Assembly: GCA_027313705.1 (NCBI GenBank)
Contig: DAHVDE010000014.1
Coordinates: 50,515 to 114,514, forward strand
Direction of reading: 5' to 3'
Length of the DNA stretch: 64,000 bases
From: Actinomycetota bacterium
GTDB lineage: Bacteria; Actinomycetota; Actinomycetes; Streptosporangiales; Streptosporangiaceae
Part shown: in pieces, positions 17,039-27,336 of the stretch
How the letters are laid out: the number at the start of each line of letters is the position of its first letter
How positions within the stretch are numbered: position 1 is the stretch's first letter
The notes under the pieces: model-generated
The model's input: the letters and a program-made list of their open reading frames with translations, nothing else
Told to the model about the DNA's origin: nothing
Databases searched by the model: none
Position numbers and translations under genes: made by a program

Positions 17039-18298
17039 TCAGACCGCGCGGGCGGTCGCGCGCCCCGCACTGGCGTGCAGTTGCACCGGCAGGCTGGTGA
17101 TCCCGTTGAGGAAGTTCGATTGCAGGTGGAGTTCGGCACCTGCCTGCTCGACGAAGCCGACCTGGGCGATCAGTTCCTCGAGCAGCAGTCGCAGGCCAAC
17201 CCTGGCCGACGGGTTGCCTATGCACCGGTGCGGACCCACGCTGAAGGCGACGTGCGGGTTCGGCGAACGGCGCGGATCGAACACGAACGGCTCGGCGAAT
17301 ACCTCTTCGTCGCGGTTCGCCGAGGCCAGCCACGCGCAGACCAGGCCGCCTTCGGGCACGACTTCCTTACCCAGTTTCACCTCCTGCGTGGTCCTGCGGA
17401 GCAGGCCGTTCACCGGACTCGCCCAGCGCAGTGCCTCCTCGGCCATAGTGGGCAAGATCGCCGGATCGTCTTTGAGCTGCCGCCAGAGCGCGGGATTTTC
17501 CAGCATGGCCAGCATGGTGTGCGATGCTGCCTGCGGGATCGTCGGGTTGGCCCCCATGATGAAGGCGTAGCAGTTGATCAGCACGTCCTCGTCGCTGGCC
17601 GGCTGCCCGTCTAGCTCAAGGGAGATCAGGAGCGAGATCAGGTCATCGGCCGGCTTTTCCCTGCGCTGTGCGATCAGGTCGGCGAGCAGTGAGAATAGGT
17701 AGACGTGTGCCATCTGAAGAGTATTCGCATCGACGCCGGCCGAGTAGAAGGGATCGTCTGGCGCCATGCTCGCGATGGTCCAGCGTGCCACGTCGGCCCA
17801 GTATTTTTCGCTGATCCCGATAATCTCGCCGGTCACCGCCATGGGAATTGCTGTCGCCAGTTGCGCAAAATCAATCCGGCCTTCCTCGACCGCGGCGCTG
17901 ACCATCTCGCTGACCCGCCGCCTGATCGCCTTTTCGTGCCGCTGCAGCACGTAAGCCGACATCGTGTGCGCGGCTGGTGACCTGATCGTGCGGTGCTTCG
18001 GCGGATCCATGAGATGGATCGCTTTCCCTTTCGCGGTGTCTCCGTGCAGGACGCTGAGCATCGTGCTGTATTCGGAACTGAACCGCTGCACGTCCTTGAC
18101 GACCTTGACGACGTCCTTATATTTCGTCACCGACCAGAACGGGGTGCCGTCAGGTGCCGTCTGCTTCCATACAGGTGCCTGGGACCGCAGTGTCAGCCAG
18201 GCGGCATGCGGATGCCCGGTACGGTAGAAGTCGGCCGGGTAAAGATCGATGTCGTCCAGCAATACTGGTCCGTCCTGGACCGTCTCCGACATTCGCAT
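17039..18298 (-). CDS. Cytochrome P450
   Basis: A 419-residue class I cytochrome P450. The heme-ligand motif is FSVGPHRCIGN with Cys359, and EEALR supplies the ExxR pair. The I-helix segment FIMGANPTIP has GAN-P-T where AGxxT is usual, which may alter oxygen activation. The gene faces the dehydratase-like gene tail to tail with a 7-bp gap, so it is outside the plus-strand operon but inside the cluster area. Oxidative tailoring of the peptide is the reasonable inference. No ferredoxin or ferredoxin reductase gene lies beside it, so redox partners must come from elsewhere. Confidence 0.93.
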   Translation of the reverse strand: MRMSETVQDGPVLLDDIDLYPADFYRTGHPHAAWLTLRSQAPVWKQTAPDGTPFWSVTKYKDVVKVVKDVQRFSSEYSTMLSVLHGDTAKGKAIHLMDPPKHRTIRSPAAHTMSAYVLQRHEKAIRRRVSEMVSAAVEEGRIDFAQLATAIPMAVTGEIIGISEKYWADVARWTIASMAPDDPFYSAGVDANTLQMAHVYLFSLLADLIAQRREKPADDLISLLISLELDGQPASDEDVLINCYAFIMGANPTIPQAASHTMLAMLENPALWRQLKDDPAILPTMAEEALRWASPVNGLLRRTTQEVKLGKEVVPEGGLVCAWLASANRDEEVFAEPFVFDPRRSPNPHVAFSVGPHRCIGNPSARVGLRLLLEELIAQVGFVEQAGAELHLQSNFLNGITSLPVQLHASAGRATARAV

Positions 18299-18552
18299 GC
18301 GGGCTCCTCGGTGTCGCTAGAACGACATTGTCGCCAGAACGGCACGTTCACGATGCATCCTAGTCGTGTTAAATACCTGCTGAAAGAGGCCGATGGCGAA
18401 CTTCTCAAGAATCATCAGTACGTTGTAAGCGCAGCGTTTACTGTCATTGATCGCCGTAACCGCCCGGCTGATGCTAAAGTCCGCGCATAATACTCGCGGC
18501 GGCTGCGAGCGGGTCTGCCCGGCCATTCCGGCCTCCCGCTTTGGCACTAGGT

Positions 18553-18942
18553 ATGGGAGATATTTTGAGTGCGTATGTCCAAAATGTGACATTCGATTGC
18601 GCGGACCCCTACTCGCTGGCAGAGTTCTGGAGCAAGGTAACCGCCTGCCCGATCGCGAAGGGCGACAAGCCAGGAGACAAGGAGGTGGACGTCCCGCTTG
18701 AGCAGAACCTGAACCTGGTGTTCATCAGGGTGCCGGAGCCTAAGGCGGTGAAGAACAGGGTCCACGTGTGCCTGCGGCCCGGCGGCGATCGCGATGTCGA
18801 GGTCGATCGCCTGCTAAAGATCGGCGCGCGCCTGATCGCCGACCGGCGGCGCAAGGGCGGCACCGGCTGGGTTGTCTTCGCCGATCCCGAGGGCAACGAG
18901 TTCTGCCTGCTGCGCGGAATTTCCCGGCATAAAGGGTCCTGA
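18553..18942 (+). CDS. VOC (glyoxalase/bleomycin-resistance fold) family protein
   Basis: A 129-residue small VOC-superfamily protein related to glyoxalase-like domains. It starts with a beta strand (YVQNVTFDCADPYSLAEFW) and ends with VVFADPEGNEFCLLRG, where the Glu is the usual metal or ligand position. Such proteins act as metal-dependent enzymes or drug-binding resistance proteins. Next to an NRPS cluster a self-protection role is possible but unproved. An in-frame TTG at 18541 could extend it by four residues; the ATG at 18553 was preferred. The 240 bases upstream, shared with the divergent P450 gene, are less GC-rich and presumably contain both promoters. Confidence 0.8.
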   Translation: MGDILSAYVQNVTFDCADPYSLAEFWSKVTACPIAKGDKPGDKEVDVPLEQNLNLVFIRVPEPKAVKNRVHVCLRPGGDRDVEVDRLLKIGARLIADRRRKGGTGWVVFADPEGNEFCLLRGISRHKGS

Positions 18943-19123
18943 GAATGTCGCCGCGGTCCTGGCCGGTTCCGCCAGCCCGGGTACCTGACCGGCGAAGGAT
19001 TGCCAGAGCGAGGAATCCGATGAGCAACATGACCGGCATCCGGTGGAGCCGGTGACCGGCTGCGCGGGGAAGCGGAGGAGGAAATCGCTGGTGGTATGGG
19101 CACCTATAGGATATTAGGGTGCG

Positions 19124-21856
19124 ATGCGGGGAGGTCTGGTGCTCCTAGAGCGATCTGGGCAACTAGCCGCGCTGCGCGCGGCGCTGGCTGAGGTGCCGGA
19201 CGGCTCGCCAGGCCGGGTCGTCCTGGTGTCCGGGGAGGCGGGGGCGGGCAAGACGGCCTTGCTGCACGAGTTCGTCGGTGCGCCAGGTCTTCCCGCGCGG
19301 GTGCTGTGGGCCGCGTGTGAACCGCTGTTCACGCCGAGACCGCTCGGACCACTGCTCGATCTCGCCGAGGCGACCCCCGGGCTCAAGGGCCTGGTGGCCA
19401 CCACGACCAAGCCATTTGACCTGGCGTCTGGCTTGCTGGCGGCATTGAAGGGACCGGTGCCCGCAATCGTCGTGCTCGAGGACGCGCACTGGGCGGACGA
19501 GGCGACTCTCGATGTGACCAGGCTGCTCGCCAGGCGGCTCGCGCAGGTTCCCGCGCTGCTTGTGGTCAGCTACCGTGACGATCAGCTTGGCCGGTCGCAT
19601 CCGCTGCGAGTAGTGCTCGGAGATCTGCCGGCTGCTGCCCGCGTCACCAGGGTTACGGTGGGTGCCCTGTCGCGGGATGCCGTGGCGGTACTGACCGGGC
19701 CAGCCGACATCGATCCGGACAAGCTGCATCAGCAGACCGGAGGCAATCCGTTCTTCGTCACCGAGGTGCTGGCCGCTGGAAGCAAGCTGGTACCGCCCAC
19801 GGTCAAGGACGCTGTCCTTGCCAGGGTGGCCAGCCTGAGCGGCAGGGCGCTTGACCTGCTCGACGCGGTAGCCGTGGTGCCAGGACGGGCCGAGCGGTGG
19901 CTGGTCGCGGACCTAGCCGGCCAGGCGGTTGACCGCCTGGACGAGTGCCTGTCTAGTGGCATGCTGACGGCGAGCGAGGGCTGGATCTCATTCAGGCACG
20001 AGATAGCGCGGCGGGCGGTGGAGGACTCATTGCCGCCTGGCCGCCTGGCTGCGCTGCATCGCGGCGTGCTGACCGCGCTGACCGCCTCGGACGACCCGAC
20101 CGGGCAGCGCCAGGTTCTGGGCGGCGCGGACCTGGCACGGCTGGCGCACCATGCGGAGGCGGCCGGGGACGGCGAAGCCGTACTGCGATTTGCTACGGCC
20201 GCGGCGGAGCAGGCCGCCGCTTCGGGTGCGCGGCTGCAGGGGGCGGAGGAATACGCACGGGCGCTGAGGTTCGCTGGCGGGCTCTCGCCGGCCGACCGAG
20301 TCGGCTTGCTCGAGAATTTTGCCCGCCAGGCATATCACACGGGCAAAGGCCAGGAGGCCGCGGACGCGCTGCGGCAAGCCCTCGTGATCCATCAGGAAAG
20401 CGGTGACCTGGTCGGGCAGGGCCGGGTGCTGACTCAGCTTGGCAGGCAACTTGGCGTCGGCGGGCATTTCCTCGAGGGAAGGGCGGCCGTGCATGAGGCG
20501 GTCAGCCTGCTTGAGCAGGTACTCGCCGGTCAAGCGCGATCTGGCCGGGATGGCGGGCCTGAACTGGCCCGCGCTTACGCCGTGCTGGCCACCAGTTACG
20601 GCCTGAGCGATGACGACGAGGCGGTCAGGTGGGGCGCCAAGGCCATCGCGCTGGCGGACGAGATCGGCTGCACGGACGCACTCGTCTACGCACTGAACAC
20701 GGTAGGGACGGTCGAGTTCAAGCGGGGCGAGGCCGAAGGCCGGGCGAAGCTGGAACGCAGCAGGGAACTTGCCGGCGCGACCGGTGATGAGATCGGCGTC
20801 GCGCGCGCCTGCCTCCATCTGGCGCTTGTGCCCGTCTCGCAGCACGACTGGGTAATTGCCGACCAGTACCTGGCGCGAGCGACCGCATACTGCGCCGCCC
20901 GCGAGCTCGACTCATGGACGCTCTGGCTGAACGCGCTCGCCGCCGAGTCCGAGCTGGCTAGAGGCCGGTGGACGGCGGCAGCCGACGCCGCGACTGCGGT
21001 GCTGAGAAAGGCTCCCGACCAGCCAGGCCATGCCCGTGCCGTGGCGCTGACGGTGCTGGCCAGAGCCCGTGCCAGGAGCGGCGAGGCGGGGTACTGGGCG
21101 CCACTGGACGAGGCGGCGGAAATGGTCAGGTCGATGAGCCTGCCGCAGTCACTGTCACAGGTCGCGGCGGCACGGGCGGAGGCCGCCTGGCTTGACCGGG
21201 CGCCTGCGGCGAGGATTCGCGCCGAGACGGAAGCTGCGTGCGCCGCCGAGCGGGCCGGGTATTCCTGGTTTGCCGGGGAATCAGCCTGCTGGCAATGGCG
21301 CGCGGGCCTGCCCGTCGACGATCCAGGCTGGCTCGCCGAGCCATACCGGCTCGAGGTCACCGGCCAGCACGCAAGCGCCGCGCGCTGGTGGCGGGATAGG
21401 CAGTGTGCCTACGAGGCGGCGCTTGCGCTGGTCAGCTCGGCTGATCCCGAGCTGCTGCGAACGGCGCTGACCGAGTTCAGCCGCCTGGGCGCCAGGCCGG
21501 CGGCCCTTTTGGCCGCGCGGCGGCTCCGTGCCCTTGGCGAACGCGGCGTGCCGCGCGGGCCCCGGCCAGGCACGGTCGCGAACAAGGCCGGCCTGACCGC
21601 GCGCGAGACCGAGGTGCTCGCGCTGCTTGGGCAGGGACTCAGCAATGCCGAGGTGGCCGTCAGGATGGTCATTTCCGTGCGCACCGTCGACCATCACGTG
21701 GCGGCCATCTTGCGTAAGCTCGGCGCCCGCAGCCGGACGCAAGCACTCCAAGAGGCCGCCAGGCTCGGACTGACGCCGTTACCTATCTTGGCCACCCGGC
21801 TGCCTACGTTGCGCCTGTGCCGTCGCGAGTCCTGCGCTGATCTCGTAGATATATGA
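19124..21856 (+). CDS. LAL-type LuxR family transcriptional regulator
   Basis: A 910-residue large ATP-binding regulator. An AAA-type ATPase domain has Walker A GEAGAGKT at 37-44 and Walker B IVVLEDAHWAD. A long tetratricopeptide-like helical middle follows. A C-terminal LuxR helix-turn-helix (GLTARETEVLALL then SNAEVAVRM and VRTVDHHV) begins near residue 822. LAL regulators commonly activate neighbouring antibiotic clusters, so this is the best candidate regulator for the NRPS genes; the target is inference. The ATG at 19124 is listed, but the GTG at 19139 would fit the usual family N-terminus (LLERSGQLAALRAAL) equally well. Confidence 0.93.
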   Translation: MRGGLVLLERSGQLAALRAALAEVPDGSPGRVVLVSGEAGAGKTALLHEFVGAPGLPARVLWAACEPLFTPRPLGPLLDLAEATPGLKGLVATTTKPFDLASGLLAALKGPVPAIVVLEDAHWADEATLDVTRLLARRLAQVPALLVVSYRDDQLGRSHPLRVVLGDLPAAARVTRVTVGALSRDAVAVLTGPADIDPDKLHQQTGGNPFFVTEVLAAGSKLVPPTVKDAVLARVASLSGRALDLLDAVAVVPGRAERWLVADLAGQAVDRLDECLSSGMLTASEGWISFRHEIARRAVEDSLPPGRLAALHRGVLTALTASDDPTGQRQVLGGADLARLAHHAEAAGDGEAVLRFATAAAEQAAASGARLQGAEEYARALRFAGGLSPADRVGLLENFARQAYHTGKGQEAADALRQALVIHQESGDLVGQGRVLTQLGRQLGVGGHFLEGRAAVHEAVSLLEQVLAGQARSGRDGGPELARAYAVLATSYGLSDDDEAVRWGAKAIALADEIGCTDALVYALNTVGTVEFKRGEAEGRAKLERSRELAGATGDEIGVARACLHLALVPVSQHDWVIADQYLARATAYCAARELDSWTLWLNALAAESELARGRWTAAADAATAVLRKAPDQPGHARAVALTVLARARARSGEAGYWAPLDEAAEMVRSMSLPQSLSQVAAARAEAAWLDRAPAARIRAETEAACAAERAGYSWFAGESACWQWRAGLPVDDPGWLAEPYRLEVTGQHASAARWWRDRQCAYEAALALVSSADPELLRTALTEFSRLGARPAALLAARRLRALGERGVPRGPRPGTVANKAGLTARETEVLALLGQGLSNAEVAVRMVISVRTVDHHVAAILRKLGARSRTQALQEAARLGLTPLPILATRLPTLRLCRRESCADLVDI

Positions 21857-21939
21857 CGAGGCAGTCGCATTCCTCGCTTTCTGCGCCTGCCTGACACATG
21901 GCGAACCCTGGCCGACCAGGTTCCTGACGGAGGTGCTTG

Positions 21940-24900
21940 GTGAACTCCCTGGCATCGCGGAGGCGCGCATCGCGAACCCGCACAGCGATCATGTCGGCGG
22001 CTACCCTGGTCGTGGCGGCCTGCCTGCTCTGGCAAGGTGCGGTAGCGAACGCCTCGGCCAGGCCGGCGGCCGCGGTCCTCTTCGGCAACACGCCAGCGGT
22101 ACCGAACGGCAGCACCGAGAGCTGGGATACCGGCGCATGTCCTTCGTTCCTGCCCGGCGACACCGGTTTGGTCGCTTCGCCCGGTGACGTGTCGGTTAGC
22201 TGGGCGCCGCTTGAGCAGGAGGCGATCACCCAGACCGAGGAACTCTACGGGCAGAACAGCTCATCCGACCCGAGTTCGCTTTACGCGACCGACTATGCGC
22301 GCGGTGTGACGCGAGCCTTCATGTTCGCCGATCTGGTCAAGGCGATCGACGACGTCGCGGCAGGAAAGGGCGACGCCACGGAGATCACCGAGGTCACCGC
22401 CTTCGAGCAGGTAGTACGTTACGGCAGGGAGTGGGTCGCCACCGATGCGTCGAATCTCTTCGACGCCTACAGCAGTTCCGGCGCGATCCAGTCCTCCGTC
22501 ACCAATGACATTTTCTCGGTGCTGTTCGGCTATCTCGGGCTTCCGTGGCAGAACCAGAGCGTGATACCCAGCGTGACCGAGTTGCTGAACGAGGCACAGG
22601 CGAACCTGTGGGGCGCGCAAGCCTTCGCCACGGACAGCGCGGGAAACCAGGTCCAGAACTACTCGCTGGCAGGCGCGGAATCCCAGCAGGCGATGCAGCA
22701 GGCACTCGATGCGCTCGCCTTCCTGAACGCCGACGGGCAGACCCAGGCGACCTCGGGCGGGACGGGATCAAACTCGGTGCTCGATACCACGATGGCGCAA
22801 ATCGAGAACGCGATCGGCCAGGCAGGCGGCGCGGGCGACCTCGGCAAGGCGACCGAGCAGGTCGCGACCATCGCCTCCGACCTCGCGGGCACGGAGGGCA
22901 CGGCGCACGCGTCGCTGATCGAGTCGCTGGTGAACGTCGTGTGGCAAGGTGCCGATACCGTGGCGACCAATGTCCAGATCGACGACAACTCCGCCGCCGC
23001 ACAGGCGTTGCCGTCCGCCGCCCAGCTTCAGGGCGCGCTCGAGTCACCGGCCACTTTCGACGAACTATTCAGCGACTTCTTCGCGCTGACCTTGCACACC
23101 CGCCCGAACGGGCAGGCCACCGGCAATGACCCCGACTGCAGGCAGGTCGACAAGGTGCGCGACGGTTCAAGCCCGCTCGGGCCGACCGGAAGCGACCCGG
23201 CGTGGACGGTAAGCCACTTCGCGCCGCAAAATGCCGGAGCCGCCGACTACACCTACCAGTCGCAGGTTCTCGGCGGCGCCCGCACCGATCCGGGCAACAA
23301 GAGCGGCGCGATCAGCGATCCCGGTGTGCTCGACTGGTCGCTGACCAGGGACACCGGGCCAGGTGCGCCGCGCCTCGGCGCGAACTGGCCGATCACGGAG
23401 GTTACCTACGGCGTTCCTGGCCCGCCTGGCACCGGGTACGGCCTGCGCAGCCCGGCGCCTGACTTCCCGGCATCAGGGTCTTGGTACCTGACCTTCAACG
23501 GGACTAACGGGCAGCAGTATCAGACGGCGCCGCTGAGCGTCTACGTCGACTCCCACGGCACCGTGCATCCAACCGACTCAGAGGTCGAGCAGGCGATCAT
23601 CAACGCCGATCCTGGTGACTTCCCGCAGCAGCCGTGCGCGGGGCCGGACGCATCCGACCTCGACCCGGCCGTGCCCGCTGCCGACCAGGGCAAGGGGCCG
23701 TGCACCGACTGGAACTGGGCCACCCATTACGGCACCGACGTGCTGGTGAGCGGAAACCAGGCCGACGGCAACACCAACGCGCCGCCTGACTACCAGGTCA
23801 TTTTCGACATCATGGTCAAGGGCGACCTGGGCGGGTGGGACCCGGTCTTCACCGCGCACACTAATACCTGCGGAAACGGCGGCATCTGCATCTACACCTT
23901 GCTCGGCATCCCGCTGGCCGGCCAGAACATCACCAGCGGGGAGATCTGGCCGCAGCAGCAAAGTGACGTCTGCCCCAATGACCCGGCTACCTGCGGCGGG
24001 AACGGCACGTTCGGCTGGGGCGACCAGGTCAGCTCACCCGAACCGCAGCCGTTCCCCGTCGCGCCCGAGTGCCAGTCGGTCAGCCCGGTCTCCGGCTTGT
24101 TCCAGATCGAGTATGTCGGCGTCGAGGGCGGCAACCCGAACTGTGACTCCGCGCCGGACGCCGCGTCGTGGGTGATGACGCCGAGCATCAGGTACCAGTC
24201 CTATTACGGCAGTTACTGGACGGCCTGGCGGGTTCCTTCCTCGGTCGGAACCAGCAGCATGCTGAACATCGAAACCGCTGCCTTCAGTTCGGGAACGGCC
24301 GGCCTCGACCCTGGCTGCGGCCCGCAGGTGAGCGGCGCTGACAACGCGATCTGCCTGCAAGGGCAGGGAACGCACTGGCTGAGCGAATTCGCGCCTGGTG
24401 ACCAGATCCTGCTCGAGGCACCGAGCGCTGCCTCAGGCAACAGCACCGGCGGACTCGAATCGATCGTCCGCACCGTCGGCACCGTCCTCAGCAACACCGA
24501 GATGCAGCTGACGTCGAGTGCGGAGTGCCTGAGCGGCTCGGACGGCAACGACTGCGCTTTCTTCAACACCAGCGCGTACACCTCGTTCATGAACCCGGCG
24601 GACGGCTCGCAGGGTGACCAGAGCGGCATGGTCACGCTGCCGTGCGGCGCGGACTGCATCGGCGCCCCGGTGAACTTCCAGTTCGACATCTGGAAGCTCA
24701 CCGGCCTGAACGCAGGGACGAACTGCGGCACGTGGACTCCATCCGCCGCATCGCCGCACCCGCCGACCACCGGCTGCTACTACAGCGACTACCTTCAGTT
24801 CCGCGCCCAGGATGGTACGTCCAACGGCTGGTGGAACGCGTACCTGCCGCCAGGCCCTGGCGGCACCGCCGCGCGGCGTCATGCAGTGGCGGCTCAGGGG

Positions 24901-26277
24901 ATCAGCGAGCCCTGGCTGCACGCGCCGGTCATCACCAGTGCACCGCAGAACGCGAACGTCGGCGCGGGCGGCACAGCCGCGCTCTCGGTCGCGGTCAAGG
25001 GCACGCCCGCCCCCGCCGTTCACTGGCAGGTGTCCAAGGACAACGCGAAGTCGTGGTCGAACATCGCCGGCGCCACGTCCGCGACCTACCGGGTCACGGT
25101 GACGGCCGCGCAGAGCGGCTACGACTACCGCGCGGTGGTCACGAACACCGGCGGATCGCGGACTACGCCGTGGGGAACGCTGAACGTCGTGTCGGCACCG
25201 GTGATCACCAAGAACCCGGTGTCGAAGAAGGTCCTGCACGCCGGCCAGACGTTCTGGTTCAGTTCGGCGGCGACAGGCGATCCGGCGCCGGCGCCGACGT
25301 GGGAGATTTCACTTGACGGAGGCAAGACCTGGCAGGTGCTTGAGGTCGGCCGCGCTGATGTCTCTTTCACCTTGCCGAAGTCGCCGCCTCCGGCTGGCGC
25401 GGCCATTCCCGCGCTACCTGGCACGCGGCCGCTGGCCAGCAGCCCCGCGGACCTCGTCCGGGTGATCTACCAGAACGCCTACGGCACGGCGACAAGCAAA
25501 AGCGCGGTGCTCTCCTACCCAGCTAAGCTGCCCGACGTCAGCATTTCGGCCTCGGTGAGCCCGATGCCAGCGGCTGCGAGCTATCCGGCGACCGGGCGGA
25601 TCACAGTCGGCGACTACAGCGGGGTGAAGGCTACCGGAGTCAGGGCCGTGACGACGTTCAGCACGTCCCTGGGCTTGACATCGTTCAAGCAGATCAGCGG
25701 GCCGAAGGCCAGGTGCTTCGGTAAGGCGGTGCGCGGCGGCAGGCGGCAGATATGCACCTGGGCAACGCTTCCCGCGCACAGCGCGGCAACCTTCCTGGTC
25801 GGCCTGCGGCCGGAGAAGCGGACGAAGACCGGCCTGATCTCGGCAGCGGTGACGATCAGGCAGCGCAACGCTAGCCTTGGCCTGACCAGCCTGACGGTGC
25901 CGATCAGCGGGGCGTGGGCTGACCTCGGGCTGAGCGGCAGCGCACCGAAGGCCGTCAGGCACGGCGTTAAGTTCGCCGACGTAGTCAAGGTCCGCGATGC
26001 GGGACCGGCGGCGGCATCCAAGGGCACGCTCACCGTGACGCTTCCGGTCGGATACAAGGTGGTGAAGGTGGCCGCTCCCGGTGCGAAGTGCGCCGCCCGC
26101 AAGGGCAAGGTGACCTGCACGATCACCCGCATTCGCATAGGAAAGACTGTCGTGATCAAGATGTACCTGATCGCGTCGAAGAAGGGAGCCTCGACCTTGC
26201 TTGCCAGCGTCGGCGCGGTTACCCGGGATCTTGAGCCGGCCAACAACAACCTGAGCCTCAGTACGCTCGTCAAGTAG
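21940..26277 (+). CDS. Large secreted multi-domain protein with Ig-like and DUF11-like repeats
   Basis: A 1445-residue exported protein. A basic N-terminus and a hydrophobic stretch (near 20-40, ending ANASA) form a signal peptide. The first 950 or so residues show no family I recognise and are rich in Asn, Gly, Asp and cysteines. Two Ig-like repeats follow (from about 1000, APVITSAPQNANVGAGG, and about 1090, APVITKNPVSKKVLHAGQ). Two DUF11/CARDB-like domains follow to the end, the last with KFADVVKVRDAGPAAASKG. There is no LPXTG or C-terminal anchor. The GTG at 21940 was chosen over an adjacent TTG because GGAGG lies 6-7 bases upstream. A cell-surface or matrix protein is likely. Confidence 0.85.
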   Translation: MNSLASRRRASRTRTAIMSAATLVVAACLLWQGAVANASARPAAAVLFGNTPAVPNGSTESWDTGACPSFLPGDTGLVASPGDVSVSWAPLEQEAITQTEELYGQNSSSDPSSLYATDYARGVTRAFMFADLVKAIDDVAAGKGDATEITEVTAFEQVVRYGREWVATDASNLFDAYSSSGAIQSSVTNDIFSVLFGYLGLPWQNQSVIPSVTELLNEAQANLWGAQAFATDSAGNQVQNYSLAGAESQQAMQQALDALAFLNADGQTQATSGGTGSNSVLDTTMAQIENAIGQAGGAGDLGKATEQVATIASDLAGTEGTAHASLIESLVNVVWQGADTVATNVQIDDNSAAAQALPSAAQLQGALESPATFDELFSDFFALTLHTRPNGQATGNDPDCRQVDKVRDGSSPLGPTGSDPAWTVSHFAPQNAGAADYTYQSQVLGGARTDPGNKSGAISDPGVLDWSLTRDTGPGAPRLGANWPITEVTYGVPGPPGTGYGLRSPAPDFPASGSWYLTFNGTNGQQYQTAPLSVYVDSHGTVHPTDSEVEQAIINADPGDFPQQPCAGPDASDLDPAVPAADQGKGPCTDWNWATHYGTDVLVSGNQADGNTNAPPDYQVIFDIMVKGDLGGWDPVFTAHTNTCGNGGICIYTLLGIPLAGQNITSGEIWPQQQSDVCPNDPATCGGNGTFGWGDQVSSPEPQPFPVAPECQSVSPVSGLFQIEYVGVEGGNPNCDSAPDAASWVMTPSIRYQSYYGSYWTAWRVPSSVGTSSMLNIETAAFSSGTAGLDPGCGPQVSGADNAICLQGQGTHWLSEFAPGDQILLEAPSAASGNSTGGLESIVRTVGTVLSNTEMQLTSSAECLSGSDGNDCAFFNTSAYTSFMNPADGSQGDQSGMVTLPCGADCIGAPVNFQFDIWKLTGLNAGTNCGTWTPSAASPHPPTTGCYYSDYLQFRAQDGTSNGWWNAYLPPGPGGTAARRHAVAAQGISEPWLHAPVITSAPQNANVGAGGTAALSVAVKGTPAPAVHWQVSKDNAKSWSNIAGATSATYRVTVTAAQSGYDYRAVVTNTGGSRTTPWGTLNVVSAPVITKNPVSKKVLHAGQTFWFSSAATGDPAPAPTWEISLDGGKTWQVLEVGRADVSFTLPKSPPPAGAAIPALPGTRPLASSPADLVRVIYQNAYGTATSKSAVLSYPAKLPDVSISASVSPMPAAASYPATGRITVGDYSGVKATGVRAVTTFSTSLGLTSFKQISGPKARCFGKAVRGGRRQICTWATLPAHSAATFLVGLRPEKRTKTGLISAAVTIRQRNASLGLTSLTVPISGAWADLGLSGSAPKAVRHGVKFADVVKVRDAGPAAASKGTLTVTLPVGYKVVKVAAPGAKCAARKGKVTCTITRIRIGKTVVIKMYLIASKKGASTLLASVGAVTRDLEPANNNLSLSTLVK

Positions 26278-26567
26278 CCGCGGCGGTCAGCACTGCCTCG
26301 ACCGCGAGCAGCCTGCTGGCCTGATTACCGCTCCAGCCACAGGCCGCGAGCGCGGCTGCGGGTAGCCGGCCATATTGCCGCCAGGTTCGAGCGGGTGACC
26401 GCCGAGTGCGGACCTCCGGCCGAGAAGCCGCCGATACGATCGGGGTTAAACTCGCCAATCAGGTGCAGCAATGGAACCGGTGGCCCTGCCGGCACCTCCG
26501 CGCTGACATCCTCAGGTTATCGACTAGCCTGCCACCACTCGCGGAGCAGTGCCTGGCTGGCCCGCCT

Positions 26568-27164
26568 TCACTGGCCGACGCGGCCGTCGATCCGCTCCCG
26601 GAGCAGGTCGGCGTGGCCGCAATGCCTGGCATACTCCTCGATCATGTGGACAAGCACCTCGCGCAATGAGATCTTTGCGCCGTCCCGCATGGTGCCTTTG
26701 ACGCCGAGATCGGCAGCGCCGGCGACGAACTCGTCCGCGAATGCGACCTCCTCGCGCCAGGACTGCCAGGCGCCGGCGACGACCGCCTCGTCGGCGACGG
26801 CGCCGAGCCAGTCGGCGTCCCGTACTTCTTCAGACCAGTACAGGGGTGGCGCGTCGGCTTGTGCCAGCACCCGCCTGAACCAGTGGCGTTCCACGTCGGC
26901 CATGTGCCTGACCAGGCCGAGCAGTGACATCGTCGAAGGTGGCACGGCTCGCCTGGCTAGCTGCGCCGCGTCCAGGTCAGCGCACTTCAGTTCCATCGTG
27001 AGCCGGTAGGCGCGCAGGTACTCGAGCAGAGTCGCCCGTTCGCCTTCCAGGTCGTTATCCGCCGCGAACCTTGGGTCCTGCGACTGCTCCATCCACAGGT
27101 TCGAGTCAGGGGCGACCGCGTTCCACCGTTGCGGTACTTGCTCGCTTGCGCTCTCGTTAGCCAT
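26568..27164 (-). CDS. DinB-superfamily (DUF664) protein
   Basis: A 198-residue four-helix DinB/DUF664-type protein. The metal-ligand histidines are in LVRHMADVERHWF and in HMIEEYARHCGHADLLRE near the C-terminus. Actinobacterial members include mycothiol-dependent transferases and metal-dependent hydrolases, but the substrate here is unknown. The ATG at 27164 was preferred to a GTG two codons upstream. It is a single gene, transcribed against its neighbours. The 290 bases to its left, up to the surface-protein stop, hold no gene I can support. Confidence 0.85.
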   Translation of the reverse strand: MANESASEQVPQRWNAVAPDSNLWMEQSQDPRFAADNDLEGERATLLEYLRAYRLTMELKCADLDAAQLARRAVPPSTMSLLGLVRHMADVERHWFRRVLAQADAPPLYWSEEVRDADWLGAVADEAVVAGAWQSWREEVAFADEFVAGAADLGVKGTMRDGAKISLREVLVHMIEEYARHCGHADLLRERIDGRVGQ

Positions 27165-27336
27165 GACCACTATCTTGTCGGCCTTACGGCAAAGTACCTA
27201 ATTCATTAACCGTGAACTGGCGACGCTCGCCCGGTGGAGCTTGACAGCTTCACGACAAGGTGCGAATACTAAACGCGACCATTGACTACGCAGTGTAATC
27301 GGTTAGTCGCCCTCCTTCGCTGCTTCCGCCAGAAAG

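Noticed and set aside
17042..17057. Perfect inverted repeat GACCGC/GCGGTC between two convergent genes as a terminator
   Set aside because: It lies within the P450 coding end, lacks a T-run, and such short GC palindromes are frequent by chance at this composition.
26380..26460. A GGTTCGAGC stretch resembling a tRNA T-loop
   Set aside because: No acceptor stem, anticodon arm or D-arm could be folded around it.
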